A stretch of DNA of 64,000 bases from Chimonanthus salicifolius (GCA_013350335.1 CM023539.1:16368302-16432301); one strand, 5' to 3'. Shown: positions 1-10,610, numbered from the stretch's first letter. The notes: generated from the letters alone by a model not told the origin. Numbers and translations are program-made.

Positions 1-351
1 AACACTCCATCGATAATTCCGATTAACATATATGGAGAGGTATAACATTGACCTAGTGGTGCTGTCACAAAATACTGCGGACGTAATTGGCCAAGGGAAC
101 ACCTTGATATGATGATTTATCAAGGAAACTATTCATCTATGATGGAATTGGATATGGAGATTGGGTGAGTGATCATTTGGCATTGATACCCATGTCATGA
201 TGCATAAGTAAGCATGATTATGATATGGATATCATGCATTGTTTTACTACTTATGAGATGTTTAATAAATATGATATGATGTTTCTAACTTGATTTTATA
301 TTGATCATATGTGTACCATAACCCTACTTGGAATCCCTACTGGGCATGTTC
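1..351 (+). mobile_element. Outer family-P long LTR, left segment (start off-window)
   Basis: This stretch matches the last part of the other P LTRs. It has the 'ccctactgggc' block that precedes the 3' end in the copies at 13987-17693 and 18952-22436. It continues after the inserted P LTR at 3944-4415, so the two segments are one older element. An 8-bp perfect hairpin, CCTTGATA (102-109) with TATCAAGG (118-125), sits where the other copies have their ATGAGAGTCC hairpins. No protein is encoded. The 5' end lies outside the window, so the length is unknown. Confidence 0.75.
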
Positions 352-1079
352 TGTAATACCCCGATTTTTCAAAGATATAAATATTTACAAAAATGCCATT
401 TGAATGGTAAATTAGAAGGTTATGATCGTAGATGAGAAAATTACAGGGCCCATGGTTCAATTAAGATCCAATGTACATATATTAAGGTTCAAATTAAAAT
501 AAATGAGTAATGTACATCTAATTGGGTCAAGATGGTTATTTGGGTCAAAGGACCCAATTGGGACCCAATGGGTCGTGGTAGACTTATTTGACCATTGGGT
601 GAGCTCAATTTTAATTGGGTTAGGCTGAATTGATTTGGAATTAAATGGAGGATAAATAGGTAGGTTGGATGCAAATATGTAAACCACATTTAAATGGGTA
701 AACCACTCATAAATGGGTCATGGCTCCAAATTGGATCAATGAGCTAAATTGGGACCCAATGGGTCGAGCTGACCTTGTTGACCATGGTTGACCGTATGGA
801 CCATCAAGTGAGCTCAAAGGCTGAGTCAAATCATGTTGAGTTGGGGCTGAAGTGAGTTGGATTTGAATCAAATAATGGAGTTGATTCAAGTGCATTAAAT
901 GAGTGGTATTAAATGGGCTGAGTTGAGCTAATGAGTTGGGTGAGTTAAATTGGAAACCAAAGAGACCATTATTTCAAGTGAGTCAAGTGGGAGGTGAGGA
1001 GTTGCTTTGATCTCAAAGACTCCAAAACAAACTCCCCCATACGTTGGTTAAATGGGAAGATTCTTCCATGCATGAAACA

Positions 1080-1109
1080 CCCCCCCCCCCCCCCCCCCCC
1101 ACCCCCCCC
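1080..1109. repeat. Poly-C tract
   Basis: A run of about 29 C interrupted by one A, inside the P LTR. The equivalent positions of the other P LTRs lack it, so it arose in this copy. Confidence 0.9.
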
Positions 1110-1771
1110 ATGGGGTGTTAATGGGAATCAAGAGGAGATGGACGGTCTCATGGGACACAATAAGAGTTGCAGCCGATTGGTCATGGGAGATGAAGGGACA
1201 TGAGGTTTCATCTCAAGGATGAAACCCCCAAAGGAATCATAAAGAGGGAGGTGAAGAGACATGATGGTTGCAAAGGGGTGCCACCAAGGGACACCACCTT
1301 TGGCCGATCCTTATCAACCAAGCAAAAGGTTTGGATTTCATTTCCACTCTTTCCCTCTCCCTCTTGGCCGAATCACTCTCTCCTCCTCTTGGCCGGCCAG
1401 CATTGTAAGAGAAAGAGATCAAAGTTTCCATTCAAGGCCACCCACCCTCAAGTCAAGGACTTGGAGTATTGACCATCCCAAGTTTCTCTCTCTCTCAATT
1501 CAAACCTACCTCCACCTTGGCCGAACCAGCCCTTGGTGTTTTCACCATTGATCAAAGCACACAATCAGCTAAGGACTAAGGGAGCAAGAAGGAAGGAAGG
1601 AAGGAAGGATCAAAGGAGAGAAGAGAAGCAAAGGAGATTGGTAAGTATTTCATAAAAGTTTGTTAAGAAAAATGGGATTAAGGGAACATGATTTGGCCAT
1701 GGTATGGCCGAATCTACCAAAGGTTTAAATTATGGATGATGAGGTTTAAAAGAATAGAAACATGGATCATA

Positions 1772-2801
1772 GGGTTCGGCCACTTTGGATGGCTGAACCC
1801 CATGAAAGGATTTGATAATTTTGTATGGTTTTGGAGAGATAAAAACCATACCAATGTATGAGAGTTTTTAAGTGTTTTAATTGGAAATAAAATCGATGTT
1901 TTGGGTCAGCCACTGGATGGCTGAACCATATTGTTATTATGGCTAAAATTTGGGGCATGAACCATACACAAAGGATGGAATGATTGAGTCAAGAGAACCA
2001 TAGGGTTCGGCCATGTGTATGGCCGAACCCCATGGACTATTTTTATGGGTTAATTGGAGTAAGATTATGTTAGAAAGTATTATTGGTTCTATGATGTTTT
2101 AAAATGTAAATAGATGGAAATAAGGAACCATAGGGTTCGGCCATGTGTATGGCCGAACCCCATGAAGAGATTTTGATGGATTTAAGTATTTTTGGAACCA
2201 TGAAGATGATGGAGAATATGGTTGAGTCTAAAAGGTTTAAAAGTGGATAAAGATGATGACCAAAATGTATGATGGAATCCCCTTTAAGAAGGGACCTTGT
2301 TGTGGATCAAAATGGTTGAAAAAGATTCAAGGAAAATGAGGAAAATAACATCATGGGTTCGGCCATGGTGTATGGCCGAACCCCATGACCATTTTATGAG
2401 TTATTTTATGGGCTAAGTTTAGGTCTATGTATGTACTAAAATGAATGGGTATTAAGTTAAGGAAATGAATGGTGTATAGTGATTTCATGTCATGATTGAT
2501 GAGTCAATGATGGATCCATGTTTACGGATCAGTTATGGACATAGATGTGCATGAATGGAAGAAGTGTTTAACCATGGAAGAAGGAGTGACAAAAATGTAA
2601 ATATGGCCAAAAATGAAGAACCATGGGTTCGGCCATGGTGTATGGCCGAACCACATGGGAGATGGTTGTGGACTTAGGGACTCTTAATAATGACCCTATG
2701 TGTTGGGTAAATGAATCAAAGGGTGGCCGACTTTAGACCCATAAGATTAAAAAGATCAAATTTAAGTGGGTGAGGTTCGGCTATGGGGTATGGTCGAACC
2801 C
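1772..2801. repeat. Dispersed palindromes GGGTTCGGCCA...TGGCCGAACCC in P LTR
   Basis: Six copies lie at about 1772-1800, 2003-2030, 2133-2160, 2355-2383, 2625-2653 and 2773-2800. The copies at 2003 and 2133 are perfect 11-bp inverted repeats around the 6-nt spacer TGTGTA. Spacing is irregular (about 100-270 bp) and the sequence between copies is not repeated, so this is not a simple tandem array. Equivalent sets occur in the other P LTRs. Confidence 0.85.
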
Positions 2802-3181
2802 CACAAGATGGTTTATGGGATCTAGACTTAATGAGAAATCAAAAGGTTATGTTATTAACTTGTTGTTATATAAACAAGGTATCAGGACTCCTTGAACGGT
2901 GCAAGAGTCGTGAACGGGTGATGGTTAAGAAGATCGGACGTTTAAGTGACTTTTAAGTAGGTTTCCTACCTCTTTGTGACCGCACATTATATTGATGTTT
3001 TATCTTGATTTATCTGAGATATTTGTTAAAGTATTATGTTTCAAATGAGATTTGAATGTTAAGACTTATTTACAAATAGCATGTATCATGTATGCATTGA
3101 CATCTCATGCATGGCATGGGGTGATGGATATGGAAACCGGAGTCCACACTCAGTCGAAATGTCCGTGATACAACTGTGGAG

Positions 3182-3293
3182 CCTCCTTAGGTGATGAGAG
3201 TCCCACCAGGAGGAATACTTTGATGATGAGAGTCCCATCAAGAGTAAACGAGAGAACACGGTGGATTACCTTGACGATGAGAGTCCCGTCAAG
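3182..3293 (+). other. Three hairpins with shared loop ATGAGAGTCC
   Basis: Hairpin 1 pairs CCTCCT+GGTG (3182-3193) with CACC+AGGAGG (3204-3213). Hairpin 2 pairs TTGATG (3220-3225) with CATCAA (3236-3241). Hairpin 3 pairs CTTGACG (3270-3276) with CGTCAAG (3287-3293). All three have exactly ATGAGAGTCC in the loop while the stems differ with matched changes. This suggests selection on structure, or spread of a structured unit. The function is unknown. Confidence 0.7.
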
Positions 3294-3943
3294 TGATGAC
3301 TATGTATACTTGTGATGGGTGGGACTCATTACATGAGCATACATACATAGCATTGTTTTATAAGATTTTGATAATCATGTATCATTATGTTATATGCATG
3401 TTTTTATACTAACCATGTGGTAACCCTAATCGGAAGCCCTACTGGGCGCGTTGATCTAACGTCCTATTTCTATCCTTAGTGGATGACGCATGAAAGGGAA
3501 AGGCAAAGGTTGAGGATCACGAGGGAAGCTAAGCATATAAGCTTGGGTGTTGGAATGGAGTTTATTTATTAACGTTTTGATTACATTATTATGGACATGT
3601 AATAATGTTGATAACTGCTATGGTTTGATTTAAGTTTGAATGAATGTTTAGTTTAAAGTAATCATGACTTGTACTTGCTATCTAAACAGTTTGGTTCCGT
3701 ATATTTGACTTATTCCGCAATCAGTTATGTATATTCCGCAAGTTTATTTAGTTCTATGTGTGTTTTGGTTTTCATGGACTTGGTCCATGCACACATAGGT
3801 TTGGCGAGTTAAGAGTCGGACTTTGGAAGTCTGGACTTAGCTCGCGTCGTGACGTCTCCCCGCTCTCATCCACTTTACTTATTTATAAAAAAAAAAAAAC
3901 AGACTCTGATTTTTGGAAGGGTGGAAAAGGGCGGGGTGGTACA

Positions 3944-4415
3944 TGTTGACTGATGCCCTACTTCTACCCTATAGATGATGGAATAGGGAATGACAAGGAC
4001 ATGAAGGGAGCCAAGCATAGGAGCTTGGACAGATTTATGCTTATATTATTTATGTTGATTTTGTAAGATGTATTGGGAGGACTGATATTTTGGATTATAA
4101 TAACTTAGAACTATTTGTTATGGTTTGATAATTGTTAAGTTTTAAATGAATTGAATGGTGATTGGTTTTTCCTGCTTAATGATGATATGTATATGAATGA
4201 TATTTTATTCATATGATAATTCAGCAAGTATTCAGTAAAGCGTATGAAATGTTTTAGTGCATTTAATCCACACACACGTAAAGGTGGCCAGTTAAGGGTC
4301 GGGTTTTGGAAACTCGAACTTAACTCCCGTCGTGATGTTGTCGCTCTCTCTCACTCTTTCATTACAAAAAAAATATACTTTGATTTATGGCAAGTGAAAA
4401 GGGTGGGGCGTTACA
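3944..4415 (+). mobile_element. Outer family-P LTR, right segment and 3' end
   Basis: This continues the left segment at 1-351 after the nested insertion. It ends GGGGCGTTACA, the canonical P terminus, after a short A-run. The next base starts 5.8S rRNA sequence (ACACC at 4416-4420, the expected site of the target duplication). The older P element therefore inserted into an rDNA unit. Confidence 0.8.
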
Positions 4416-4487
4416 ACACCAAGTATCGCATTTCGCTACATTCTTCATCAATGCAAGAGCCAAGATATCCACTGCCGAGAGTCGTAC
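4416..4487 (-). pseudogene. 5.8S rRNA gene, 5' part only, disrupted
   Basis: The reverse complement reads as the start of plant 5.8S rRNA, from the ACGACTCTCGGC block through to GCGATACTTGGTGT. It differs from the usual plant sequence at several positions, including TCTTGG for TCTCGG and CATTGATG for CATCGATG. The gene stops abruptly where the P LTR begins, about 70 nt in, less than half of a normal 5.8S. The changes are mostly C-to-T or G-to-A, as expected for methylated DNA that is no longer under selection. Confidence 0.85.
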
Positions 4488-4580
4488 ATAAGCACGTATG
4501 ATGTCCGGTTCGGTCGCACGGCCGGCGCGCCCCATAGGGGTCGCCCACTGCATCAGTTAGCCAGTTGATCGAGGCAAGGA
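4488..4580 (-). other. ITS1 spacer remnant
   Basis: This 93-bp stretch lies between the 18S 3' end and the 5.8S 5' end. It includes a GC-rich patch (about 4509-4545). Angiosperm ITS1 is usually about 200-250 bp, so most of it has been deleted. Its identity follows from position rather than sequence. Confidence 0.7.
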
Positions 4581-4601
4581 GAATAATCCTTCCGCAGGTT
4601 A

Positions 4602-4662
<61 letters not shown>

Positions 4663-4751
4663 AGCGACGTCACCAGCGGCAAACCACCGACATCACCGCG
4701 ATCTGAACACTTCACCAGACCATTCAATCGGTGGGAGCGACGAGCGGTCTA

Positions 4752-4812
<61 letters not shown>

Positions 4813-5147
4813 CTGAAGACCAACAACTGTAATGATCTATCCCCATCACGATGAAATTTCCAATGGTTACCTGGGCCTATCGGCCAAGGCTATAGACTCG
4901 TTGAATACAACAGTGTAGTACGCGTGCGGCCTAGAACATCTAAGGGCATCACAGACCTGTTATTGCCTCAAACGTCCATGGCCTAAACGGTCGTAGCCCC
5001 TCTAAGAAGTTGGCTGTGGAGGGTCGACTCCAATAGCTAGTTAACAGGCTGAGGTCTCGTTCATTAATGGAATTAACCAGACAAATCGCTCCACCAACTA
5101 AGAACGGCCATGCACCACCACCCAGAGAATCAAGAAAGAGCTCTAAA

Positions 5148-5186
<39 letters not shown>

Positions 5187-5243
5187 CCATGTTTAGTCAA
5201 GTTAAGCCACAGGCTCCACTCTTGGTGGTGCCCTTCTGTCAAC

Positions 5244-5277
<34 letters not shown>

Positions 5278-5415
5278 TCGGAACCCAAAATCCTTGATTT
5301 CTCATAAGGTGCCGACGGAGTCCTAAAAGCAACATCCGTCGATCCCTGGTCGGCATCCTTTATGGTTGAGACTAGGACGGTATCTGATGGTCTTCGAGCC
5401 CCCAACTTTTGTTCC

Positions 5416-5470
<55 letters not shown>

Positions 5471-6356
5471 CCCAAGAATTTCACCTCTGAGTATGAAATA
5501 CGAATGCCCCCAACTGTGCCTGTTAATCATTACTCCGATCCCAAAGGCCAACCGAATAGGACCGAAATCCTATGATGTTATCCCATGCTAATGTATGCAG
5601 AGTGTAAGCTTGCTTTCAGCACTTTAATCTCTTCAAATAACGGCGCCAGAGGTGCGACCCGGCCAATTAAGGCTAGGAGCGAATCGCCGGCAATACGGAC
5701 TAGACGACCGATGCACACCCAGAGGTGGACCGGCCAGCCCATCCCAAGGTCAACCTACAAACTTTTTAACAGCAACAACTTAAATATACACTATTGGAGC
5801 TGGAATTACCGCCGCTGCTGGCACCAGACTTGCCCTCCAATGGATCCTCGTTAAGGGATTTAGATTGTACTCATTCCAATTACCAGACTTGAAGAGCCCG
5901 GTATTGTTATTTATTGTCACTACCTCCCCGTGTCAGATTGGGTAATTTGCACGTCGGCTGCCTTCCTTGGATGTGGTAGCCGTTTTTCATGCTCCCTCTC
6001 CAGAATTGAACCCTAATTCTCCGTCACCCGTCACCACCATAGTAGGCCACTATCCTACCATCGAAAGTTGATAGGCGGAAATTTGAGATCCGTCGAGTTA
6101 TCATGAATCATCAGAGCGACAGACAAAGCCCGCCTCGACCTTTTATCTAATAAAAGCATCCCTTCCAGAAGTCGGAGTTTGGTGCACGTCTTAGTTCTAG
6201 AATTACTACGGTTATCCGAGTAGAAGATACCATCAAACAAACTATAACTGATTTAATGAGCCATTCGCAATTTCACAGTTTGAATTCGTTCATACTTACA
6301 CTTGCATGGCATAATCATGAGACAAGCATATGACTACTGGCAGGATCAACCAGGTA
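4581..6356 (-). pseudogene. 18S rRNA pseudogene, near full length
   Basis: The reverse complement begins TACCTGGTTGATCCTGCC at 6356 and ends with the degenerate form of the GTAACAAGG...GGATCATT 3' end. It is about 1776 nt, against roughly 1808 nt for intact plant 18S. It is recognisable along its whole length but clearly decayed. The near-invariant 3' motif has GGTTAACC for GGTGAACC, and about 30 nt are missing near 6085 (between AAATTTGA and GATCCGTCGAG). Many sites where 18S has CG carry CA or TG. This pattern fits a transcriptionally silent, methylated copy. Together with the broken 5.8S and short ITS1, it marks an isolated rDNA relic rather than a working array unit. Confidence 0.93.
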
Positions 6357-8140
6357 GCGTCCATCAAAAGGAGTCCGGCTCACTGATGCCCTCTTTCCCC
6401 ATGAAGAGGAAGGGAGAGGCACGCGCAGAGCCGGATGTCCACCGATCAGCCGTTGTGTGTTTTCCAGGAAAAGGTAATCGCCAAGCAAAGCCCTGCCCCC
6501 ACCTTCGTCCTCCGCATCCAAAAGGTACCGGCAGGTACGTGCGTGCGCGCACCTACGACACTAACGGCGAGATCCGACCACACCGAGGCAACATGACACA
6601 CACCCGTCAAATGTCCTGCCCCGTCGCCAATAACACTGCAACAGTGTCAAGAGCGATGACAAGAACGAGTCATTTCCACATAAGGTACGTGCACAGGTCA
6701 TCTAATAAGCAATGGAAGATGTAGAACGAATACATACCCCTCACGTCAAATGAGCTGAAATGGAGAGCACGCGAAAGCGACCTTCCACCGATGGAGGGAG
6801 GAAGTCCGCCGACGAACTCAAACCGATCACCCCTGACGTACCAAAGCCATTCCCGCAGCCCGTCGCCACCGTACCCCTTGCCAGGCAAGAGTGAGCGTAG
6901 GACAGAAGGGTCGACTAAATGAACAACGTGTTGCTCGCCGCTGTGCATGAAAAAACATCTGACGAAAATGATTCTACCCAAACGCTGCCCTTGTAGGGCC
7001 CATGTATCATCCAAACACAACCTGTAACCAACTGTCACCTCACCGTCACCGGTCATGACCCAACCGTCACCCAACAGTAACCAAGTCGTGATCAACACAT
7101 GACCACATCATGACCATCCATGACCCATCCATAGTGAAGCTGAAGATACTCAAGCACAAACGAGCATCCCAAAGATGCCCTCGTCTTAGCAGGACGACAA
7201 TTTCATTTTACTGTCCGCGACCCGTCTCGCGGACGGTAAAACCCCTCCTGCGGACAGTCAAAACTCATTACGCAGACAAGCACGCCAAACTTGACAGTGC
7301 TCTAATTTTTTTTTACCGATAGTTACTTGTTCCGCGAACAGTGATACGCATCCTAACCCATCCGTCACCTCACTATCACCCACAAGACCCCGTCCATAGT
7401 GCAGCTGAAGAGACTAAAACCCATACGTGACCCATCCTAACCTGTCTCATGACCAGTTCGTGATCAGCCATGACCTAATCATGATCAGCCATGACTAGAC
7501 GTGACCAAACCGTGATCAAGTGTGACCAGACTATGATCAACTATTACCAGTTCGTGATCAGCCGTGACCAGACTATGATTGGATCGTGACCTGACCGTGA
7601 CTGGAACGTGACTGGTTGTGACGTGATTGTGACCAGCCGTAACTTGACCGTGATCGACTGTGACCAGATGGTGACTAGTCGTGACCAGACTGTGATAAGT
7701 CGTGACCAGACCGTGATCAGCCATGACCAGACCATGATCAGCCGTGACCACACCATGATCAGCCATGACCAGACCGTGATAAGTCGTGACCACACCGTGA
7801 TCAGCCATGACCAGACCGTGATCATCCATGACCAGACCGTGATAAGTCGTGACCAGACCGTGATCAACCATGTCCAGACCATGATCAGCCATGACCAAAC
7901 CATGATCAGCCATGACTAGACATGACAAGACCGTGATTAGTCATGACCAGACCGTGATAAACCGTGACCAGACCGTGATCAGCCATGACCAGACCGTGAT
8001 CAGCCGTGACCCGACCGTGACCCGACCCTGATCACCCGTGACCGACCGTGACCAAAACCATGAACAGTCATGACCAGACCATGATAAGTCGTGACCAGAG
8101 CATGATAAGTTATGACCAGACCATGATAAGCAGTGACCAG
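6357..8140 (-). other. rDNA external spacer / intergenic spacer
   Basis: This lies directly upstream of the 18S in its transcription direction, where ETS and IGS are expected. It has two parts: unique, moderately GC-rich DNA (6357-7430) and a 21-bp subrepeat array (about 7440-8140). Subrepeats are typical of plant IGS. A strong hairpin, ACTGTCCGCGA (7210-7220) with TCGCGGACGGT (7227-7237), lies in the first part, and related CGCGGAC/CTGCGGAC words recur nearby. I did not find a convincing plant Pol I start (TATATA plus G-run). ORFs here are repeat artefacts. Confidence 0.7.
7440..8140. repeat. 21-bp tandem array in rDNA spacer
   Basis: The unit is roughly GTGATCAGCCATGACCAGACC, with alternating words GACCAGACCGTGATCA and AGCCATGACCAGAC. 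There are about 30 imperfect copies. The period is a multiple of three, so long open frames appear on both strands. The repeating heptapeptides they encode are not evidence of a gene. Many units contain TGATCA palindromes. Confidence 0.88.
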
Positions 8141-8286
8141 ACCTAGCCTAGAGTCCAGTGCTATACATCGAGCATGGTCAATGTATAAGGTGGTGGTGGC
8201 AGACGATATATCGAGCACGGTCAATGGGTCGGGGAAGAGACACATACACAAGTGTCGATGTATCGGGTGATGTGGTGGCTTGTTTA

Positions 8287-8330
8287 AGTCCCACATCGGA
8301 AATGGAGAGAAAATGGAGGGGGTTTATAAG
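8287..8330 (+). promoter_or_regulatory. USE-like element plus TATA box
   Basis: AGTCCCACATCG (8287-8298) matches the plant snRNA upstream sequence element RTCCCACATCG. TTTATAAG follows at 8323-8330, about 24 nt downstream, close to the short spacing known for plant Pol III snRNA genes. No U6, U3 or 7SL sequence follows. The downstream DNA (8340-8560) looks like a dispersed LTR-type repeat, with an 'agcggacaatatctt' block that I recall as common in plant LTRs. The element may therefore be a repeat promoter rather than an snRNA promoter. Confidence 0.45.
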
Positions 8331-9429
8331 CCCTTGAACCCCTCCATAAGGTAAGACGCGCTTACCGAGTGCTTAGTGGCCTGTGTGGGACAAAGCCTTG
8401 AGGGTTCTATATGCTCAAATAGGACAATATCTTCCGTTGTGTACTCTGATACTAGGGAAGACGCATTTTGGGCCGACTAGTTGGGCCTGCCCCAAAGACA
8501 AATCCGTGAGGGCCCCACCCATTTATGGGTCCAGAGCGGACAATATCTTACCGAACCGAGCTGTGTTGAAATGGCGGCGCCTTGGAGGGGCGGATCGTTA
8601 CAGTTATCTTTTTCAAGGTTAGGCAGGTAACATGTGCGCTCAACATTGTAGTTCTTGAAGGATCGTTCCTTTTGAACTGGCCGAAAGAGATGTGTACGAG
8701 GGGGATTCCAGGGAGGAGTAGATGCACCATATCCGTCAAAGTTTTCCTCAGAGGAGATAGATGGTCTTGACTAGCCAAGTGACGGATGAGGGACAGGTGA
8801 GGTTGTTGTCACAGGGGTGCCTTGAGGTTCTTCCTCTATTCCTTCAAAGGAGGAAATTGAAAGAGGGCTAGTTGGTATGGACCGATCTGGGTTTTTGTAA
8901 GCCCGGGGTTTCTTGGGTTTCTTCGGCGAAGGAGGAGAAGGGGTGGTTGTGGATGACAACGCGGCATGACTCCACGAGTATCATCTAGAACTATTTGGAA
9001 CAGCCCCCAAATGTTTTCGAGGCATTTTGACCGAAAACCCTTACTGTACGAAGAGAAAACGGTAGATGAAGGGGAAGAATGAGATACCAAACAAAGAACC
9101 AAAAAGGCAAAAATGAGGAGAAAAGGATATGGTACCTGTAATCTAAAAGAAGGAACGATCGAAAAGACCGAGTGAGTAAAAGGAGACCGGGAGCGAAGGC
9201 ACAGGGACGAAGAGACACGGAACCCCTTTTGGTGCGGAGATGCTCTTGGAGCCCTAGCAGAGCAATAAATGGTAAACTGCCCGAAAGAGACTTGTTTGGT
9301 TTTAAAATGAGGGGCCACGCAAGAGCGACTTAACTCGGGGCTCGAGACATGGCTCGAGGCCTCGAGTTTGAGTGATTTAATTTTTATTTTTTGTTTTTTT
9401 TTATTTTTTTTTATTGTTATCATGTTCAC
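8331..9429. other. Unassigned repeat-like DNA; possible decayed coding piece on minus strand
   Basis: The left third resembles LTR DNA. From 9429 to 8771 on the minus strand are overlapping open frames. One contains a proline/lysine-rich stretch with PKKPKKPRAYKNPDR (8771-8959). Another starts in an A-rich region and runs 197 codons (8836-9429). Neither shows a domain I recognise. A candidate splice acceptor, TTTAGATTACAG, lies near 9140 on the minus strand. This could be the 5' portion of a transposon gene or a captured gene fragment. The T-rich tract at 9381-9417 borders the copia element. Confidence 0.3.
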
Positions 9430-9459
9430 ACAAACAACAGATTAACATTAAAACATGGA

Positions 9460-10600
9460 TCAAACCCCAATTGATTTTCTTAGGTCAAGAAAGTCAGTTG
9501 AGTCAAGCGGTTTGGTCATTATATCCGCTAATTGATTTTCACTAGAAATGTACTCAAACTGAATTGTTTTCTCTTCAACTAATTCTCGGATGAAATGATG
9601 TCTAATATCTATATGTTTGGTTCGAGAGTGTTGGACTGGATTCTTGGAGATATTTATGGCATTTGTGTTATCACAATGGAACGTCATCGTCCCTCCTATC
9701 ATGCCATAATCAACTAGCATTTGCCTCATCCAGAAAAGTTGAGTACAATAGTTTACTGCTGCTATATACTCAGCTTCTGCAGTTGAAAGAGATACGGACG
9801 ATTGTTTTCGACTGTGCCAGGCGACCAAACAGTTTCCAATATAGAAACAACCACCACTGGTGGATTTTCTATCATCTAAGTTTCCCCCCCAGTCTTTATC
9901 AGTGTATCCCGCAATATGATAAGACGTATCGAAGGGATACCAAATTCCATATGAGCATGTTCCCAATACATATTTGATTATTCATTGAACTGCTTTTAAG
10001 TGGGATTCCTTAGGATTTGCTTGGAAACGCCTACAAGCTCCCACACTAAATGAGATATCGGGTCTGCTAGTAGTTAGATATAAAAAGCTACCTATCATGC
10101 TTCTAAATATGCTAGGATCTACCTCTTTCCCATTTTCATCTTTTGATAATTTCACAGATGTGCTTATGGGTGTGTTAGAGTGTTTGCTACCTTCGAGAAC
10201 AAAATTTTTAACTAAGCCTTTGCATATTTGGATTGAGAGATGAAGAGGCCATCATCAAATTGTTTTATTTGTAATCCAAGAAAATAATTGAGTTCTCCAA
10301 CCATGCTCATTTCAAACTCAGATTTTATTAGATTGGAGAAACTAATAGCAACTTGTTCATCGGTGGATGCAAACACAATATCATCCACATAGATTTGAGC
10401 TATTACAATGGTTTCATTTTTCTTTCTTACAAACAATGTTGTGTCTACGTTTCCCATTTGAAAGTCATTATCCAACAAGAATTGTGTAACCCTTTCATAC
10501 CAGGCTCGGTAAGCTTGTTTAAGACCATACGCCTTCTTTAATATGTAGACATGATTAGAGAATTTTGGGTCAATGAAGCAAAAACAGCTAGAAATGTTTT
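9460..10600 (-). pseudogene. Copia reverse transcriptase and RNase H remnant
   Basis: The reverse transcriptase part (10212-10478) has the copia active-site motif QIYVDDIVFAS and FLGLQIKQ. The connection region (about 9976-10211) is readable only with frame changes, with YLTTSRPDISFSVG-like sequence. RNase H (9460-9966) is the best preserved piece, 168 codons with AGYTDKDWGG, KSTSGGCF, STAEAEYIA and SRTKHIDIRHHFIRE. The enzymes would copy element RNA into cDNA in virus-like particles. The finger and palm start is eroded and stops separate the pieces, so no functional enzyme can be made. Confidence 0.92.
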
Positions 10601-10610
10601 CAAGTTGCTT

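Larger units (their letters stand above)
352..3943 (+). mobile_element. Family-P solo LTR (3592 bp) nested in another P LTR
   Basis: The element starts TGTAATACCCC and ends GGGGTGGTACA. It is flanked by near-identical 5-bp target duplications, TGTTC (347-351) and TGTTG (3944-3948). The flanking DNA rejoins into an uninterrupted P LTR. There is no internal coding region, primer site or second terminal repeat, so a solo LTR is the simplest reading. It carries a homopolymer C tract, six GGTTCGGCC palindromes (about 1772-2801), three co-varying hairpins (3182-3293) and an A-rich run about 60 bp from the 3' end. The gypsy assignment rests on LTR form and the 5-bp duplication; no P-family polymerase is visible here. 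Confidence 0.82.

Noticed and set aside
4581..6356. Functional 18S rRNA gene
   Set aside because: Near-invariant positions are changed, about 30 nt are missing, ITS1 is shortened and 5.8S is interrupted by an LTR.
6302..7098. Frames of about 140 codons in the rDNA spacer (both strands)
   Set aside because: They overlap the 18S 5' end or ETS and have no recognisable protein; chance frames in GC-rich DNA.
7485..7928. Long open frames with repeating LVMADHG-type heptapeptides
   Set aside because: They arise from the 21-bp array, whose period is a multiple of three; several frames on both strands are open at once.
8331..8600. U6 or 7SL RNA gene downstream of the USE/TATA
   Set aside because: The sequence does not match the conserved starts of plant U6, U3 or 7SL RNA.
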